A stretch of 64,000 nt of DNA from Devosia sp. A16. Lineage in GTDB: Bacteria > Pseudomonadota > Alphaproteobacteria > Rhizobiales > Devosiaceae. The notes under the pieces are model-generated. The model saw nothing but the letters and a program-made list of their open reading frames with translations, searched no databases and was not told the DNA's origin. The translations under genes and the position numbers were made by a program. Shown here piece after piece: positions 60,361-64,000 of the stretch. Every line of letters begins with the position of its first letter. Position 1 is the first letter of the stretch. The stretch is taken from NCBI RefSeq assembly GCF_001402915.1, contig NZ_CP012945.1, forward strand, positions 2,519,501-2,583,500. Reading direction: 5' to 3'.

Positions 60361-61851
60361 ATGCATACGAAGACCGGCCGGCGTCTGCTTGGCCTTTCGA
60401 TGGCGGTGCTGAGCGCTGCCACCATGCTGACCACGGCCACCACCGCGTCCTACGCGCAGAGCGTGGACCTCAGCAAATGGTCGCCCGAATACGTCAAGTC
60501 GATCGCCGGCACCAAAAAGTTCGATGCCGCCAAGGATTGCGGCGCGGTGGTACCGAACGACTATGCCGGCTCGGTCAGCTACTGGTACACCGGCCCGTTC
60601 GAAGCCGACCCGGAGATCGCCCACGTCCAGGACAAGGCATTCTGGGAGGCGTTCCACGCTGCCTATCCGAACATCAAGACCGACGTCCAGTCGATCACCT
60701 ATAACGAACTGCTCGACAAGTTCCGCACCTCGCTGCTCGGCAATTCGGCCCCGGCCGTCATCCGTCTGCAGATCCTTGGTGGCGTCGAGTTCGCCGCCAA
60801 GGGCTACCTGCAGCCGCTGAAGCCGGAAGATGTCGGCTACACCGCCGCCGATTTCTGGCCGGGCGCGCTGAAGTCGGTGACCTATGAGGGCGTCAGCTAC
60901 GGGCTGCCGACCAATAACGAAACCATGGCGATGATCTGGAACGCCAAGGTGTTCAAGGATGCCGGGCTCGATCCCGACAATCCGCCGGCCACCTGGGACG
61001 ATGTGGTCGCCTATTCCAAGCAGATCCACGAGAAGCTCGGCATTCCGGGCTATGGTCTGGTGGCCAAGCAGAACGCCGGCAACACGCCGTTCCGCTTCAT
61101 GCCGCAGATGTGGGCCTATGGCGGCGGCGCGCTCGACGAGGCTGCGGCCGAGCCGACCTACAAGACCGTCGAGATCAACAATGCCGGCTCCAAGGCCGCG
61201 CTGCAGGCGGCCTACCAGATGTATGCCGTCGACAAGTCGGTGCCGACGTCGGCGCTGACCAACACGCAGGGCGAAAACCAGGCGCCGTTCATCGCCGGCA
61301 AGCTGGGCATGATGATCGCCCACCCCGCCGAATACGCCAAGATGACCGACCTCGCGTCGAAGGCGACCGGCTCCGACAAGGCCGTCGCCGACGAGGTGGT
61401 TGCCAACATGCGTTACGGCCTGCTGCCGACGGGGCCCGACGGCAAGCGCGCCGTGGTGTTCGGCGGCTCCAACATCCATGTGGTCAAGCCCGAGTTCGTG
61501 CAGGGCGGCAAGGTCGACGAACAGGCCGTCAAGGCGCTGATCTGCTTCTGGGACAGCCCGGAATGGTCGACCAAGCTGGCCTGGGTCGGCTCCAACCCCG
61601 GCAACATCAATGGCTTCCTCACCGATGCCATGAAGGAACGGCTCGACACCATCAAGTTCCTCGACGTCACCACCTCGATGCTGCCCAACGGCATCCCGTT
61701 CCCGGTGATCCCGCAGGCGCCGGAAATCATGAACATCATCGTTCCGGACATGCTGCAGAACGCGCTCACCGGCAACATGACGGTCGACCAGGCCGCCGAC
61801 GACGCCGCGACCAAGGTGCAGGCCATCGTCGATGGGGGCGGCGGCATCTGA
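60361..61851 (+). CDS. ABC transporter substrate-binding protein (sugar type)
   Basis: The 496-residue protein has a signal peptide (MHTKTGRRLLGLSMAVLSAATMLTTATTASYA) and a type 1 solute-binding domain with FWEAFHAAYPNIKTDVQSI, YGLPTNNETMAMIWNAKVFKDAGLDPDNPPATWDDVVAYS and FGGSNIHVV. GAGAGGAGG precedes the ATG. It is longer than most sugar-binding proteins. It begins a four-gene transporter unit. The neighbouring dehydratase and GntR regulator point to a sugar acid or plant oligosaccharide ligand, not proven. Confidence 0.92.
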   Translation: MHTKTGRRLLGLSMAVLSAATMLTTATTASYAQSVDLSKWSPEYVKSIAGTKKFDAAKDCGAVVPNDYAGSVSYWYTGPFEADPEIAHVQDKAFWEAFHAAYPNIKTDVQSITYNELLDKFRTSLLGNSAPAVIRLQILGGVEFAAKGYLQPLKPEDVGYTAADFWPGALKSVTYEGVSYGLPTNNETMAMIWNAKVFKDAGLDPDNPPATWDDVVAYSKQIHEKLGIPGYGLVAKQNAGNTPFRFMPQMWAYGGGALDEAAAEPTYKTVEINNAGSKAALQAAYQMYAVDKSVPTSALTNTQGENQAPFIAGKLGMMIAHPAEYAKMTDLASKATGSDKAVADEVVANMRYGLLPTGPDGKRAVVFGGSNIHVVKPEFVQGGKVDEQAVKALICFWDSPEWSTKLAWVGSNPGNINGFLTDAMKERLDTIKFLDVTTSMLPNGIPFPVIPQAPEIMNIIVPDMLQNALTGNMTVDQAADDAATKVQAIVDGGGGI

Positions 61852-61925
61852 TCGCCTGACCTGACTTCCGGGCCGGCGGCTCCGCGTCGCCGGCCTTCCC
61901 ACCTTCACAACCAGGGTTATGCGCT

Positions 61926-62885
61926 GTGAGCACTGTTCCGGGACAAGCCATCTTTCGCGACGTACCCGAGCCCAAGCGCCTCGGCCTTGGCCGGAAGGTG
62001 TGGAACAGCCGCTTCGACTATCTCTATGTCGCGCCAGCGCTGATCGTGATGCTGATCGTCATCGGCTATCCGATCTACTACACCATCGAACTCAGCTTCT
62101 TTAACACCCCGGCGAGCCTGGCGCTCAGCGCCAAGCAGTTCAACGGCCTCGACAACTACGTCACCATTCTCAGCAGTCCGATCTTCTGGAAGGTCACGTG
62201 GCAGACGGTGGTCTGGACAGTGGTTTCCACCTTCTTCGCCTTCATGCTGGGGCTGGGCGCCGCGCTGGCGCTGCATCGCGAGTTCGTCGGTCGCGGCTTT
62301 CTCCGTGCGCTGCTGCTGATTCCGTGGGTGGTGAGCGCGGTGGCCGCCTCCTATGTGTGGAAGTGGCTCTACCACTCCGATTTCGGCGCCATCAGCGCCA
62401 TGCTGTCAGGCATCGGCCTGATCGATCGGCCGATCAACTTCATCGACAACACCAACACCTCGCTCTACGCGCTGATAGTCGTGAACGTGTGGAAGGAGTT
62501 CTCCTTCGCCATGATCATGCTGATGGCGGGCCTGCAGACTGTGCCCGACACCCTGCTGCGCGCCGCGCAGGTCGATGGCGCCAGTCCCTGGCAGCGCTTC
62601 TGGCATGTCACCTTCCCGCACCTCTCGGGCGTGTCGATGGTCACCTTGCTGCTGCTGGCGGTGCAGAATTTCAACTCCTTCATCATCCCGTGGATCATGA
62701 CCGGCGGCGGCCCGGCCGGCTCGTCCGACATCTGGATCACCCATATCTACCAGCTCGCTTTCGGGCGGCAGCGCTGGGGCGTCGCCTCGGCCTATGCGGT
62801 GATCCTGTTCATCGTGATGATGGTGCTCGGCTACTTCTATGTCCGCGCATTGACCAAGGGCGACGAGGCGAGGGCCGGCGCATGA
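61926..62885 (+). CDS. ABC transporter permease (CUT1, UgpA/MalF type)
   Basis: The 319-residue permease starts with GTG. It has six predicted membrane helices and the EAA loop for contact with the ATPase (DTLLRAAQVDGASPWQRFWHVTFPHL). It lies 74 bases behind the binding-protein gene and overlaps the second permease by four bases. It carries the substrate across the inner membrane. Confidence 0.93.
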   Translation: MSTVPGQAIFRDVPEPKRLGLGRKVWNSRFDYLYVAPALIVMLIVIGYPIYYTIELSFFNTPASLALSAKQFNGLDNYVTILSSPIFWKVTWQTVVWTVVSTFFAFMLGLGAALALHREFVGRGFLRALLLIPWVVSAVAASYVWKWLYHSDFGAISAMLSGIGLIDRPINFIDNTNTSLYALIVVNVWKEFSFAMIMLMAGLQTVPDTLLRAAQVDGASPWQRFWHVTFPHLSGVSMVTLLLLAVQNFNSFIIPWIMTGGGPAGSSDIWITHIYQLAFGRQRWGVASAYAVILFIVMMVLGYFYVRALTKGDEARAGA

Positions 62886-63760
62886 CCATGGAACTGAGTG
62901 CCGGCGCCGCCAAGCGCCGCGGGGCCGGTGGCTGGCGCTGGGCCGGCCGCATCTTCCTCGTCCTGTTGCTCGGCTTCACCGTGATGCCGATGATCTGGAT
63001 GTTCATCACCTCGCTGAAAACCGGCTTTGCGGCGATGCAGTATCCGCCGCAATGGTGGCCGGCCGAGCCGACGCTGGACAATTACTGGCGGCTGATCGAC
63101 CCCTCGGGCACCGTTGGGCGCGACTTCCTGCAGTATTTCTGGAACAGCATCTGGGTCTCGACCCTCACCACCATTCTCGCGGTGGTGGTGGCGGTGCCGG
63201 CGGCCTATGCCTTCTCGCGCTTCCGCTTCCCTGGCCGCACTTTCCTGTTCTTCGCCGTGCTGCTCAGGAACATGTTCCCGGCGGTGGTGTTCCTGGTGCC
63301 GCTGTTCATCCTGATGAAGGCGCTCGGGCTGGTGAACACCCACGGCTCGCTGATCCTCACCTACCTGACCTTTGGCCTGCCGCTCGCCATCTGGCTGCTC
63401 AAGGGGTTCTACGACAACATCCCGGTGCAGCTCGAGCAGGCGGCCCGCATCGATGGCGCGACGCGTTTCCAGGCGTTCTTCCTGATCGTCATGCCGCTGT
63501 CGACGCCGGGCATCATCGCCACCTCGATCTACAGCTTCATCGGCGCCTGGAACGAGTACATCTACGCCTACACCTTCCTCACCCGGCACGACCAGATGAC
63601 CCTGCCGGTCGGTATCCAGCGCTTCTTCTCCGAGAACGCCACCGATTGGCCGGGGCTGATGGCCGCCACCTTCATGATGAGCATCCCCGTCGTGGTGCTG
63701 TTCCTCGTCCTGCAACGCTACTTCGTGCGCGCCCTGACCGAGGGCGCCGTGAAGCACTAA
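62882..63760 (+). CDS. ABC transporter permease (CUT1, UgpE/MalG type)
   Basis: The 292-residue permease starts at an ATG that overlaps the first permease's stop (ATGA). It has six membrane helices and the EAA loop QLEQAARIDGATRFQAFFLIVMPLSTPG. A typical C-terminal FVLQRYFVRALTEGAVK-like end is present. It pairs with the upstream permease in a heterodimeric channel. Confidence 0.93.
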   Translation: MTMELSAGAAKRRGAGGWRWAGRIFLVLLLGFTVMPMIWMFITSLKTGFAAMQYPPQWWPAEPTLDNYWRLIDPSGTVGRDFLQYFWNSIWVSTLTTILAVVVAVPAAYAFSRFRFPGRTFLFFAVLLRNMFPAVVFLVPLFILMKALGLVNTHGSLILTYLTFGLPLAIWLLKGFYDNIPVQLEQAARIDGATRFQAFFLIVMPLSTPGIIATSIYSFIGAWNEYIYAYTFLTRHDQMTLPVGIQRFFSENATDWPGLMAATFMMSIPVVVLFLVLQRYFVRALTEGAVKH

Positions 63761-63779
63761 CAAGCTCAAGGAAACCCTT

Positions 63780-64000
63780 ATGGCTCAGGTGATCCTAAAG
63801 GACGTGGTCAAGAACTACGGCGACGTCTATGCCGTGAACCACGTGTCGCTGACCGTCGAGGACGGCGAGTTCGTGGCGCTGGTCGGCCCGTCCGGCTGCG
63901 GCAAGACCACGACGCTCAATCTGGTGGCCGGGCTCATTCCGATGTCGGGCGGCACCATCAGCATCGGCGATCGCGACGTCAGCGACCTCGATCCCAAGGA
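63780..64000 (+). CDS. ABC transporter ATP-binding protein (UgpC/MsmK type), partial at window edge
   Basis: The ATG at 63780 follows AAGGAA. The visible 73 codons encode MAQVILKDVVKNYGDVYAVNHVSLTVEDGEFVALVGPSGCGKTT with the Walker A motif GPSGCGKTT, and the frame runs off the window. It is the energy-coupling ATPase of the preceding permeases. Confidence 0.95.
   Translation, partial: MAQVILKDVVKNYGDVYAVNHVSLTVEDGEFVALVGPSGCGKTTTLNLVAGLIPMSGGTISIGDRDVSDLDPK

Overview
This is a GC-rich alphaproteobacterial chromosome segment, most probably from the order Hyphomicrobiales. Devosiaceae is my best guess. That placement is inferred from several points: the rpsT-dnaA-dnaN-recF-gyrB order, the RegB/RegA (ActS/ActR) redox pair, RirA with an Irr-type iron box, the mutM/ubiE/ubiB neighbourhood, DUF2852, DUF2259 and Atu4866-type proteins, and the many short palindromic intergenic repeats. 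No phage, insertion sequence, CRISPR array, rRNA or convincing tRNA was seen.

Left part (1-21.8 kb), mostly housekeeping and mostly on the minus strand: a beta-CASP metallo-hydrolase cut by the window edge, regA and regB, a DUF2852 membrane protein, a YgjP-like zinc protease, lpdA, an SDR, a class A penicillin-binding protein, and an AraC regulator. Opposite the AraC gene lie two tiny overlapping reading frames and an Atu4866-type protein. A YnfA-type membrane protein and a small membrane-anchored protein follow, then gyrB, recF, dnaN, dnaA, rpsT and mutM. From 22.0 kb ubiE, ubiB and a tight four-gene set (lipoprotein, dut, DUF2259, MoeB/ThiF-like) run on the plus strand. Transcription therefore diverges around 20-22 kb, which fits a replication origin near dnaA, although I see no good DnaA-box cluster.

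Middle part (27-48 kb), catabolic and accessory: two aldo/keto reductases, an Uup-type ABC-F ATPase, rirA with an ICE-like box in its promoter, a RecD-like helicase coupled to an FAH-family hydrolase, and an esterase/formamidase-like hydrolase. A Dabb protein coupled to an SDR lies divergent from an AtzG/AtzE-type amidase pair, with a perfect 16-bp palindrome between them. An enolase-superfamily dehydratase plus SDR operon is divergent from an IclR regulator and followed by an L-rhamnose-mutarotase-like protein, which looks like part of a deoxysugar or sugar-acid pathway. Next come an ArsR-type regulator fused to a large non-HTH domain, a GH51 arabinofuranosidase and a classical autotransporter.

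Right part (48-64 kb): a DUF763 protein, a frameshifted GNAT gene, and a LuxR regulator divergent from a c-type cytochrome. A pentapeptide-repeat secreted protein and a PQQ-dependent dehydrogenase with unusual metal-site residues follow. A LacI regulator and two identical operators face a secreted protein and a DUF4242 protein. The window ends with an enolase-superfamily dehydratase and a GntR regulator divergent from a sugar-type ABC transporter, whose ATPase gene runs off the window.

Four families of palindromic intergenic repeats sit between genes throughout. They explain most of the longer non-coding stretches.
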